Assembly (NCBI RefSeq): GCF_026239555.1
Contig: NZ_JAPIVP010000006.1
Location: 1 to 64,000, forward strand
Length of the DNA stretch: 64,000 nt
Origin: Pedobacter sp. PF22-3
Lineage (GTDB): Bacteria > Bacteroidota > Bacteroidia > Sphingobacteriales > Sphingobacteriaceae
Direction of reading: 5' to 3'
This document shows positions 18,664 to 26,684 of this stretch, piece by piece; position 1 is the stretch's first letter; every line of letters begins with the position of its first letter. Below the pieces are notes generated by a model that saw nothing but the letters and a program-made list of their open reading frames with translations, searched no databases and was not told the origin of the DNA. The position numbers were made by a program, and so were the translations under genes.

Positions 18664-21600
18664 ATGATGAAAAAAAATACAAATTTAACTGGGGGCAGGC
18701 TCAGGTTTAAAGATTGTGCTTTTAAGGCTATCGCTTTTACGCTAGCTTTAAGCAGTAGTTTTTATGCAACGGCTCATGCAACGGCCATTAATGTCAGCAG
18801 TTCGGTTATGACTAACCAAACAAAAGCCGATATTGTAATTCGTGGTATCATTAAAGATGAAACCGGTGCGCCTTTGCCGGGTGCAGGAGTTAAGGTAAAA
18901 GGGAGTTCTACCAGTGCTGCCGCAGATGTAAATGGAGCCTTTACCATTAATGTTCCAAATCAAGAAGCCATTTTGATTGTAACTTACGTAGGTTACGATA
19001 CAAAAGAAATCCCTGTTGGTACGCAAACTGTTTTAGATATCCGCTTAAAAGAAACCGTTGGTGCCAACTTACAGGAGGTGGCCATTGTAGGTTTCGGTAC
19101 ACAGAAAAAGGAGAGTCTGGTTGGTGCGCAATCATCAATAAATGTGGCTGATTTAAAACAACCTGTTTCCAGTATGAGTCAATTATTGGCAGGTCGAATC
19201 CCAGGTGTAATTAATGTATCAAGAAATGGTGAGCCAGGTGCAACCGGATCAGATATTTTCATCCGCGGTATATCTTCATTATCATCTGGTGACAGAAGTC
19301 CACTGGTAATTATTGATGGTGTTCCTAACCGTAACTTAAACGATATCAGTGTTTACGATGTAGAAAACTTTACGGTACTGAAAGATGCAGCTGCAACAGC
19401 GGTATATGGTATCCGCGGTGCAAACGGGGTAATCTTAATCAACACGAAACAAGGTAAAACCGGTTCGCCTAGAATTAACGTAGAATACTACGAAGGGATA
19501 AGCCGTTTTACTAAAAGACCGCAATTAATTGATGGTGTAGATTATATGAACCTGGCTAATGAGGCCAAATACTCTGATTATTTAAGAGGAGGCGCAGCAG
19601 GTGCATTTAACCCGGCATACTCTATAGATGCAATCCAGAAAACAGCCGCAGGTACCGATCCGATCCTTTATCCAAACGTAAACTGGTTTGATGCCATTTA
19701 CAATGATTTTGGTAGAAACAGGTCAGCAACAGCCAATCTATCGGGTGGGGTAAGCAATGCAAAATATTATGTATCATTAGGTTATTATGGCGAAGACGGT
19801 TTGTTTAAAACCGATGAAGCCGTAAATTCTGCTGTTAAACAAAACTATAACCGCTATAATGTTAGTGCAAACTTAAACTGGGATATTACCGGTACCACTA
19901 AGTTGGATTTAGGAATCAAGGGAATTTTGGGGCAAAATAATTATCCAAGCAATTTGTTTGCACAGGATATTTTCAATCAGGCCTTTTTAATTAACCCTAC
20001 CTCTTTTCCAGTGCTTTATCCAAATGGCAGTTTACCTGGTATCAGTCCACAAGCCGATCAGCGTAACCCTTATGGTGATGTTACGAGGAATGGATATAGA
20101 AGCAGCTACACGAACCAGTTGTATTCAAATATCCGTTTAACACAGGATTTAAAAGAAATAACGCCTGGTTTATCGGTTACCACGATGTTTTCTTTTGATG
20201 TGAATAACACCAATGGAATTAACAGAACTAAAAGAGAGAGCTTATACAGGATTAACCCCAGCGATCCTTACATCACTCCGGGAGATCCAAATTCAGGTTA
20301 TAAATATGGTTTAGTTTTACAGGGACAAGACTTTTTAAACTACAATTATGATAATGGTGGCGATAAGAAGATGTACTTTGAAGGAGCTGTTAATTACAAC
20401 CGTACCTTTGGTAAACACGCTGTAAGTGGCTTATTGTTGTATAATCAAAATGATAATACCAAAGCTTCTGCACCTAACCTAACCCTTTCACTTCCTTACC
20501 GTTTACAAGGTTTAGTAAGTCGCGCTACATATGCTTATGATAATAAGTATTTCTTTGAATTTAACATGGGGTATAATGGTTCAGAAAACTTTGCTCCAAA
20601 TAAACGTTATGGGTTTTTTCCAGCTGTTGGTTTAGGATGGTTGCTTTCGAGTGAGAAATTTTTCGAGCCGCTTAAAAATGCCGTTCAAATGGTTAAATTC
20701 CGTTATTCGGATGGTATTGTGGGTAGTGGAGGTAGTGGCAATAGTTATGCAGATAGCGAAGGACAACGCTTCTACTACTTAACCAAAGTTGGTGATGCGG
20801 GTGATTATTTTTTTGGCCAAAATGGAAATCTTGGAACGAATGGTTTAGGTGTAACGGCTTATGGCGTAGATGTAACCTGGGCTGAAACCCGTAAACAGGA
20901 TTTGGGTTTCGAATTAAAAACGTTGAATAACAACTTATCATTAATCGTTGATTTTTATAAAGAAAGAAGAAAGAACCAATTTATCAGTAGAGGTACGGTA
21001 CCCAATTATATCGGTTTGGCCAATACACCAATTGGTAACTTAGGTATTGTTGATAACAAAGGTATTGATGGTACCATCCAATATGATACACAATTCGGTA
21101 AAGATTGGTCGCTTAATTTAAGAGCTAACTTTACTTACAATAAAGATAAGGTAATCGAGAACGATCAGGCACCGAAACCTTATCCCTGGATGGAGCAACG
21201 CGGTTATAATGTTTTAGCAGCCACACGTGTTGGTTATATTGCCGAAAAGTTATTCGACAGCCAGGCTGAGATCAATGCAAGTCCAACACAATTTGGTACG
21301 CTAATGCCTGGAGATATCAAGTATAAAGATTTAAATGGTGACGGTAAAATTGATTCATTTGACCAGACGATAATCGGTAGGGGAGATATTCCAAGCACAA
21401 CCTATGGTTTCGGTTTCTCGTTAACTTACAAAAACTTCGATTTTGGTTTGTTCTTCCAGGGGCAGGACAATGCTGATGTCATTTTAAATATTCCTTCATT
21501 CGCCAATTCGGGTGGTTTGGGTAATATGCTCGCCGTAGCTGCAGACCGTTGGACACCAACAAATCCCCGTCAGGATGCAGTTTATCCTCGTTTATCTTAT

Positions 21601-21867
21601 GGTGGCACGAATAACAACAACTATCAATCAAGTACCTGGTGGAAACGCGACATCAGCTTCCTGAGGTTAAAAAACGCAGATTTGGGTTACACACTTAAAG
21701 AAGGTATAAAATCTATTGGTGTTAAACGCTTAAGGATCTATGCAACGGGTTATAATGTGTTCACCATTAGCAAGTTTAAACTTTGGGATCCTGAACTCGG
21801 CACTAATAACGGTACACGGTACCCACTAACCTCTAATTATTCTTTAGGTCTTACCGCTAATTTTTAA
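18664..21867 (+). CDS. SusC/RagA TonB-linked outer-membrane transporter 2
   Basis: This second SusC (1067 residues) has an N-terminal membrane-targeting segment near residues 20-42. It is followed by a carboxypeptidase-regulatory-like domain (VIRGIIKDETGAPLPGAGVK), the plug (EVAIVGFGTQKKE, IFIRGISSLSSGD, PLVIIDGVPNRN, VLKDAAATAVYG) and a barrel ending YSLGLTANF. SusD2 follows after 10 bp. It lies downstream of the two operators near 17.5 kb and is probably induced together with the mannosidases. Confidence 0.93.
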   Translation: MMKKNTNLTGGRLRFKDCAFKAIAFTLALSSSFYATAHATAINVSSSVMTNQTKADIVIRGIIKDETGAPLPGAGVKVKGSSTSAAADVNGAFTINVPNQEAILIVTYVGYDTKEIPVGTQTVLDIRLKETVGANLQEVAIVGFGTQKKESLVGAQSSINVADLKQPVSSMSQLLAGRIPGVINVSRNGEPGATGSDIFIRGISSLSSGDRSPLVIIDGVPNRNLNDISVYDVENFTVLKDAAATAVYGIRGANGVILINTKQGKTGSPRINVEYYEGISRFTKRPQLIDGVDYMNLANEAKYSDYLRGGAAGAFNPAYSIDAIQKTAAGTDPILYPNVNWFDAIYNDFGRNRSATANLSGGVSNAKYYVSLGYYGEDGLFKTDEAVNSAVKQNYNRYNVSANLNWDITGTTKLDLGIKGILGQNNYPSNLFAQDIFNQAFLINPTSFPVLYPNGSLPGISPQADQRNPYGDVTRNGYRSSYTNQLYSNIRLTQDLKEITPGLSVTTMFSFDVNNTNGINRTKRESLYRINPSDPYITPGDPNSGYKYGLVLQGQDFLNYNYDNGGDKKMYFEGAVNYNRTFGKHAVSGLLLYNQNDNTKASAPNLTLSLPYRLQGLVSRATYAYDNKYFFEFNMGYNGSENFAPNKRYGFFPAVGLGWLLSSEKFFEPLKNAVQMVKFRYSDGIVGSGGSGNSYADSEGQRFYYLTKVGDAGDYFFGQNGNLGTNGLGVTAYGVDVTWAETRKQDLGFELKTLNNNLSLIVDFYKERRKNQFISRGTVPNYIGLANTPIGNLGIVDNKGIDGTIQYDTQFGKDWSLNLRANFTYNKDKVIENDQAPKPYPWMEQRGYNVLAATRVGYIAEKLFDSQAEINASPTQFGTLMPGDIKYKDLNGDGKIDSFDQTIIGRGDIPSTTYGFGFSLTYKNFDFGLFFQGQDNADVILNIPSFANSGGLGNMLAVAADRWTPTNPRQDAVYPRLSYGGTNNNNYQSSTWWKRDISFLRLKNADLGYTLKEGIKSIGVKRLRIYATGYNVFTISKFKLWDPELGTNNGTRYPLTSNYSLGLTANF

Positions 21868-21877
21868 AATAAAAAGA

Positions 21878-23710
21878 ATGAAAAAAATATTGATATATAC
21901 AGTTGGCGCATTACTGATCGTTGGTAATTATGGCTGTAAGAAATTTTTAAACCAGGTACCTGATGATAGGTTAACTTTCGATCAGATGTACGAAAAAAAG
22001 TCTACCGTCGATCAGGCATTGGCAAATGTTTACTCTACACTTCCGGATCAGGATCAGGACCGCTCGCCGTCAGCAGGCGGAAACATTGGGCCATGGACAG
22101 CTGCTTCTGATGAGGCGGATTATACCTTGCCAAACTTTAGTGAAAACGTAAATTCGGGTGCATGGGATGCGACCAGTGGAGCGGTAAACTACCACTGGCA
22201 AAGCTTTTATCAAGGAATACAAGCTGCCAGTTCGTTTATGGCGAATATTAACAGGTGTACTGATTGTAACCTTGGTGGAATTGATATTGTTAACCGATAT
22301 TACAACGAAGCCAGGGCTTTAAGAGCCATTTATTATTATTATTTAGTTAGGCAATATGGCCCTGTAATTCTATTGGGCAATGATCCAATCGCATCTGATG
22401 CTCCGCTACCGGAAATCAGTAAGCCACGTAATTCAATGGATGAATGTATCAATTATATTGTAAGCGAATTAGAGGCCGCAAGCTCGCGTTTACCTGCAAC
22501 ACCACAAGCCAGCCAGGATTATGGACATATAACCGCTTCAGTTGCTGATGCCTACAAAATAAAAGCATTATTAACAGCAGCCCGCCCCTTATTTAATGGA
22601 AATACCGACTACGCGAGCCTTAAAAACCAGGATGGTAAACAATTAATCAGCCAAACAGCTGATGTTGCCAAATGGACAAAAGTAGCAGCAGCTGCAAAAG
22701 CATTTTTAACCAACTCGCGTTATGCGAATTATGCACTTTATAATGTTACTGCTACCCCTGCTGGTTTGCCGGATAATGCTTTTAACAGGGCTTTCATTGC
22801 AACAAGAGATGTGTTTTTGAACGGTTGGAACTCAGAAATTATTTTTGGCAGAGGTGGTGATGTTACGCTTTATCAATATTCATTGGCACCAAATCATAAC
22901 GGTGCTTCTGGTGGCGATAAAGGTGGTTCTTTTCTATCTCCTTCACAACAATTGGTAGATGCTTATTTTACAGCAAATGGGTTACCAATAGAAAATGATC
23001 CGACTTATACTGCGAATGGTACTTCAGCCTATCAGGCACCTGACCCAAATGATCAGGACGGGCCAAGGACCATTAGTAATATGTATGTTAACCGCGAGCC
23101 TCGTTTTTATGCAAATATTACTTATAGTGGTCGTAAGTGGATCAATCCATCTTCAAACATTATCACCAGTTTTGAATTTAACGGAAATGCAGGCAAAAAT
23201 GCTATTGCCAACAATGATTATACTAAAACTGGCTATACTTCAAGAAAACACTTAACTGTTGCAGGTTGGACAGAGGGAAGATCAATTTTTACCATGATCA
23301 GATTAGCAGAAATCTATTTAGATTACATCGAGGCATTGCAGGAGTCGAATCCTTCAGATCCTGATATCTTGATTTATTTAAACAAGATTCGTGTTAGAGC
23401 AGGCATAGCACCTTACGGAAGTGGTGCTGGCGCATTACCTGTACCAACCGATATGAGAGACGCTATCCGCAGAGAAAGACGTGTTGAATTGGCTTTTGAA
23501 CTAGATCGCTATTTCTATACCAGGGAATGGAAAATTGCAGAAACAACCGATAGGCAGATCAAAGGTTTAAATATTACCCAAAATGCACCAGGCTTTTTTA
23601 CACCAGTGGTAACCGAAAATAGGGTTTTCCAAAAGAAACACTATTTATGGCCTATACCAGCTGGTGAAATCCAAAAGGTTCCGGTAATTGTACAAAATAC
23701 AGGCTGGTAA
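21878..23710 (+). CDS. SusD/RagB surface glycan-binding lipoprotein 2
   Basis: The 610-residue lipoprotein (lipobox VGNYGC, Cys20) has the SusD N-terminal region (FLNQVPDDRLTFDQMYEKK), the helix NEARALRAIYYYYLVRQYGP and the C-terminal IRRERRVELAFELDRYFYTR segment, ending with LWPIPAGEIQKVP. It is the partner of SusC2, which ends 10 bp before it, and a terminator closes the operon. Confidence 0.93.
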   Translation: MKKILIYTVGALLIVGNYGCKKFLNQVPDDRLTFDQMYEKKSTVDQALANVYSTLPDQDQDRSPSAGGNIGPWTAASDEADYTLPNFSENVNSGAWDATSGAVNYHWQSFYQGIQAASSFMANINRCTDCNLGGIDIVNRYYNEARALRAIYYYYLVRQYGPVILLGNDPIASDAPLPEISKPRNSMDECINYIVSELEAASSRLPATPQASQDYGHITASVADAYKIKALLTAARPLFNGNTDYASLKNQDGKQLISQTADVAKWTKVAAAAKAFLTNSRYANYALYNVTATPAGLPDNAFNRAFIATRDVFLNGWNSEIIFGRGGDVTLYQYSLAPNHNGASGGDKGGSFLSPSQQLVDAYFTANGLPIENDPTYTANGTSAYQAPDPNDQDGPRTISNMYVNREPRFYANITYSGRKWINPSSNIITSFEFNGNAGKNAIANNDYTKTGYTSRKHLTVAGWTEGRSIFTMIRLAEIYLDYIEALQESNPSDPDILIYLNKIRVRAGIAPYGSGAGALPVPTDMRDAIRRERRVELAFELDRYFYTREWKIAETTDRQIKGLNITQNAPGFFTPVVTENRVFQKKHYLWPIPAGEIQKVPVIVQNTGW

Positions 23711-23720
23711 AATGTAAACG

Positions 23721-23750
23721 GCACCGGGTGTTTCGCTCGGTGCTTTTTTT
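23721..23750 (+). terminator. Rho-independent terminator
   Basis: GCACCG at 23721 pairs with CGGTGC at 23738, followed by seven T. It lies 10 bp after the SusD2 stop. Confidence 0.85.
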
Positions 23751-23770
23751 AAACTCATTAATTTAATACT

Positions 23771-24742
23771 ATGAAAAACATTTTTCCACTATCTGCCATT
23801 GCGGTGTTTGTGCTGCTTGCCTGCAATACCAAAAAGGCACCGATCGAAACGGTAAAACCCGCACCTCCAATTATTGAAACCGTAGATCAGCCTGATGCTC
23901 CATCCAAAACCTGGAAAGAACACTGGTTTGAACATGTCCAGTTGCTAAACCGGGTTTATTACGATACGAGCATAGTGGTATATTATGATGGCGATGTTAA
24001 ACCAACCGTGGTATGGCCAAAAACCTATATGGCCGAAGCCTGGAACTATACCAAAAAAGCTTATGGTAAATTTGGCGACGATAGCCGCTTGTTTGTGATT
24101 TACCATGCCGGGAAATATGGGGGTGGCCATCCAGGTACTTATCTTGATTCAGGTCATGATTACCGCAATGTAACCGATTGCGGATCTAATGATTTAAACG
24201 CATGGACTACCGGGGTAGACAATGATATTGATTTATCAACTCACGAAATTGGCCACATTGTAGAAGGTGCTTCAAAAGGGGTAAAAGAATCTCCTGCCTT
24301 CGATATCTGGCACGATAGTAAGTGGATGGAAATTTATCAATACGATGTGTATTTGGGTTTAAATAGGCCTGCTGATGCACAACGCTGGTCGAACAAAATG
24401 ATGTCCACAACTGATAGTTACCCCAGAGCGGGAACTCAATGGTTTAAAAACTGGTTTTTACCGATCTACGAAAATTATGGCAAAACAAGGGTTTTAAATG
24501 GGTTTTTTACCTTGCTATCGCAACATTTCCCTAAACAGGGCATTACCATACAAGGCAAAAGCTACCAGCAATATTCCAGGAAAATGAATTTTGGCGAATT
24601 TATTCACTTTTGGAGCGGTGCAGCCAAAGCAGATCTGGCACAACTTGCCTTAAGCGCCTTCGGTACAAAAGACGAGAAGGGCGCAGATTGGGGACCAATG
24701 CTTGCCAAGGCCAAAACCGATTTCCCTAACATTACTTACTAA
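23771..24742 (+). CDS. Putative zinc metallopeptidase-like lipoprotein
   Basis: This 323-residue lipoprotein (lipobox FVLLAC, Cys18) contains DIDLSTHEIGHIVEG with a HExxH zinc motif (H158, E159, H162). The block resembles the DIDVVTHExxHIVQ block of the two basic secretory protein genes just downstream, so it may be a distant relative. The characteristic WLTEGIADY segment of those proteins is not found. It lies just downstream of SusD2's terminator and is probably outer-membrane anchored. Protease activity is inferred from the motif only. Confidence 0.6.
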   Translation: MKNIFPLSAIAVFVLLACNTKKAPIETVKPAPPIIETVDQPDAPSKTWKEHWFEHVQLLNRVYYDTSIVVYYDGDVKPTVVWPKTYMAEAWNYTKKAYGKFGDDSRLFVIYHAGKYGGGHPGTYLDSGHDYRNVTDCGSNDLNAWTTGVDNDIDLSTHEIGHIVEGASKGVKESPAFDIWHDSKWMEIYQYDVYLGLNRPADAQRWSNKMMSTTDSYPRAGTQWFKNWFLPIYENYGKTRVLNGFFTLLSQHFPKQGITIQGKSYQQYSRKMNFGEFIHFWSGAAKADLAQLALSAFGTKDEKGADWGPMLAKAKTDFPNITY

Positions 24743-24753
24743 AATATATCACC

Positions 24754-24793
24754 AGAAAGATTCAGTATAATAGCCTGGATCTTTCTTTTTTTT
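24754..24793 (+). terminator. Rho-independent terminator
   Basis: AGAAAGAT at 24754 pairs with ATCTTTCT at 24779, followed by a long T-run, 12 bp after the preceding stop. Confidence 0.75.
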
Positions 24794-24816
24794 ATCACAA
24801 TCACACAAAGAAAACA

Positions 24817-25797
24817 ATGATTAAGCAGTTTTTAATACTGGCGCTGGTACCATTATTCGGAGGTACAGCTTTTGGGCAAAACAAAAAGAGTGCATATAAA
24901 ATTACCATCAATGATAAAGACAGTGCAACAAATACCATTGTAGATGCTAAGCTAAAAGCCGCTTTTTTTCAGGTTTATCCAGGCTTTGCCCAGGCAGATG
25001 GTTACCATACCCAAAGAAATGTTGTATTGGATTTTGTAACCAGCGAAACACCTGCCATACAAGCCAAAGCAGGAGAAATTAAAGTAAACAAGGAATGGGT
25101 TAAGCATAAATCTCAAAGGAAAATCGAGAAAGAACTCTTTACTGCGCTTTCAAAAAACTGGGTGTATTATAATAAAGAAAAGCATAAGGGTTATACACTA
25201 ACCTTTATTAGTAAAGCCCCTGATTTAGATCCTCAGGTTAGGGAAAATTTAATCTCTACCTATTTCGAAATTTATCCAACCCTGGTTAAAACATTCAATA
25301 ATAAAGCTACACATGATGTACTTTTCGTGGTAGATACTGCCTACAAAGCCGTAGCCGAAGCCAGTGGTAACAGGATTTTATTCAGTGCAGGTTACATAAA
25401 AGCGCACCCAACGGATATTGATGTGGTAACACACGAAACCATGCACATTGTACAAGGTTATGGCTATAGCGCCGGCCCGGTTTGGTTAACAGAAGGCATT
25501 GCCGATTATGTACGTTACAAATATGGAGTTGATAATGTTGGTTCGAAATGGAGTTTGCCTGCTTACAATGAAAAACAGAATTATACCAACAGTTACCGGA
25601 TTACTGCCCGGTTTTTTGCCTGGTTGGAGCAAAATGTGAAACCTGGATTGATTACTACATTGGATCAGCAGTTAAGGGCGCATCAGTATACTGCACAGTC
25701 GTGGGATGCATTAACGGGGAAAACGCTTGATCAGCTTTGGAAAGATTACAGTAAAGACCCGCAAAAAGTAAGCCTTACTTATAGCAGCAAAAAATAA
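24817..25797 (+). CDS. Basic secretory protein family peptidase 1, with duplicated N-terminal half
   Basis: Bacterial members of the plant basic secretory protein (BSP) family are secreted HExxH metallopeptidase-like proteins. The 326-residue product has a signal peptide (to about residue 20) and a C-terminal BSP domain with DIDVVTHETMHIVQGYGYS (H206, E207, H210) and VWLTEGIADYVRYKYG. Residues about 25-120 align with 127-210 as a degenerate half copy: AAFFQVYPGF matches STYFEIYPTL, and the copy stops where HExxH would be. The 223-residue paralogue lies next downstream. Substrate unknown; plant or fungal glycoproteins would fit the mannosidase context. Confidence 0.82.
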   Translation: MIKQFLILALVPLFGGTAFGQNKKSAYKITINDKDSATNTIVDAKLKAAFFQVYPGFAQADGYHTQRNVVLDFVTSETPAIQAKAGEIKVNKEWVKHKSQRKIEKELFTALSKNWVYYNKEKHKGYTLTFISKAPDLDPQVRENLISTYFEIYPTLVKTFNNKATHDVLFVVDTAYKAVAEASGNRILFSAGYIKAHPTDIDVVTHETMHIVQGYGYSAGPVWLTEGIADYVRYKYGVDNVGSKWSLPAYNEKQNYTNSYRITARFFAWLEQNVKPGLITTLDQQLRAHQYTAQSWDALTGKTLDQLWKDYSKDPQKVSLTYSSKK

Positions 25798-25802
25798 TGG
25801 AA

Positions 25803-25849
25803 GAGAGGTCAAGTCTTATAGGCATATGCTCAGACAAACTTGACTTCTC
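25803..25849 (+). terminator. Stem-loop between the two BSP genes
   Basis: GAGAGGTCAAGT (25803-25814) pairs with ACTTGACTTCTC (25838-25849), 12 bp with one wobble. There is only a weak T-rich tail, so it may be a terminator or a processing hairpin. Confidence 0.5.
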
Positions 25850-25901
25850 CATCGATTTTGTAAAAATAACCATCACTAACGTAAAATTTTTGATCATTTA
25901 C

Positions 25902-25913
25902 TAAAACGTTTTA
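25902..25913. promoter_or_regulatory. LacI-type operator before the BSP2-GH92 unit
   Basis: TAAAACGTTTTA is a perfect palindrome, 62 bp before the BSP2 ATG. A near-consensus -7 element (TTAATTTG, 25924-25931) follows about 10 bp later, so bound regulator would cover the -33 to -20 region of that promoter. Confidence 0.75.
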
Positions 25914-25974
25914 CATAAAATATTTAATTTGCAGAATCAAATAGGCTAACCAAAATAAATAATTTCCCATATCA

Positions 25975-26646
25975 ATGAAAAAAATATCTATTCTTTCAAT
26001 TTTCTTAATGCTTGTTTCTGCGTTTTCAATCCATTTAAAAGCACAGGAAGTAACTAAGAAGAGTGGTTATACCTTATCCTTCGAGAGCAATTTTAAGGAA
26101 TTAGATCCTCAATTGAAGAAACGGTTAATTAAAACTTTTTTCGAAGTTTATCCAAAACTGGCCAAAGAATATAATCCAGCCACCATAAAAGAAGTAAAAT
26201 TTTTTGTGGATACCGCTTACAAAGGTGTTGCGGCAACTGCCGATGGAAAAGTAACCTTTAGTTCGATGTGGATGGTACAACATCCCGAAGATATTGATGT
26301 GGTAACCCACGAGGTGATGCATATTGTACAGGATTATGGGCGGAGCGTGGGGCCAGGATGGTTAACAGAAGGTATTGCAGATTATGCGCGTTACAAATTC
26401 GGTGTAGACAATGCCGGCGCCAAATGGTCGCTGCCTGCTTTAAAGCCAGAACACAGTTATAAAAACAGCTACCGCATTACTGCTGCATTTTTTGCGTGGA
26501 TCGAAAAAAGTGTAAAGCCAGGTACCATTAAAGCCGTTGATGCTGCTTTAAGAGACCATACCTATACCAAAGATATCTGGGAAAAATTAACCGGTAAAGA
26601 TTTGGATGCACTTTGGGCAGATTATGTTAAAAATTCTGAAGTTTAA
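25975..26646 (+). CDS. Basic secretory protein family peptidase 2
   Basis: The 223-residue secreted protein has a signal peptide ending KAQ at residue 23 and a single BSP domain. DIDVVTHEVMHIVQDYGRS carries the zinc motif (H112, E113, H116), and GWLTEGIADYARYKFG matches the family. It is a close paralogue of the second half of the gene at 24817, and the two segments differ mainly by substitutions. It leads the operator-controlled unit BSP2-GH92-DUF1080-dehydrogenase; GH92 starts 38 bp after its stop. Confidence 0.85.
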   Translation: MKKISILSIFLMLVSAFSIHLKAQEVTKKSGYTLSFESNFKELDPQLKKRLIKTFFEVYPKLAKEYNPATIKEVKFFVDTAYKGVAATADGKVTFSSMWMVQHPEDIDVVTHEVMHIVQDYGRSVGPGWLTEGIADYARYKFGVDNAGAKWSLPALKPEHSYKNSYRITAAFFAWIEKSVKPGTIKAVDAALRDHTYTKDIWEKLTGKDLDALWADYVKNSEV

Positions 26647-26684
26647 ATAATAAATACAAGCATATAAAAACACAAACACAACAA

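Noticed and set aside
23771..24742. Assignment as a third basic secretory protein peptidase
   Set aside because: Only the HExxH block is similar; the WLTEGIADY segment and overall spacing differ, so it is left as metallopeptidase-like.
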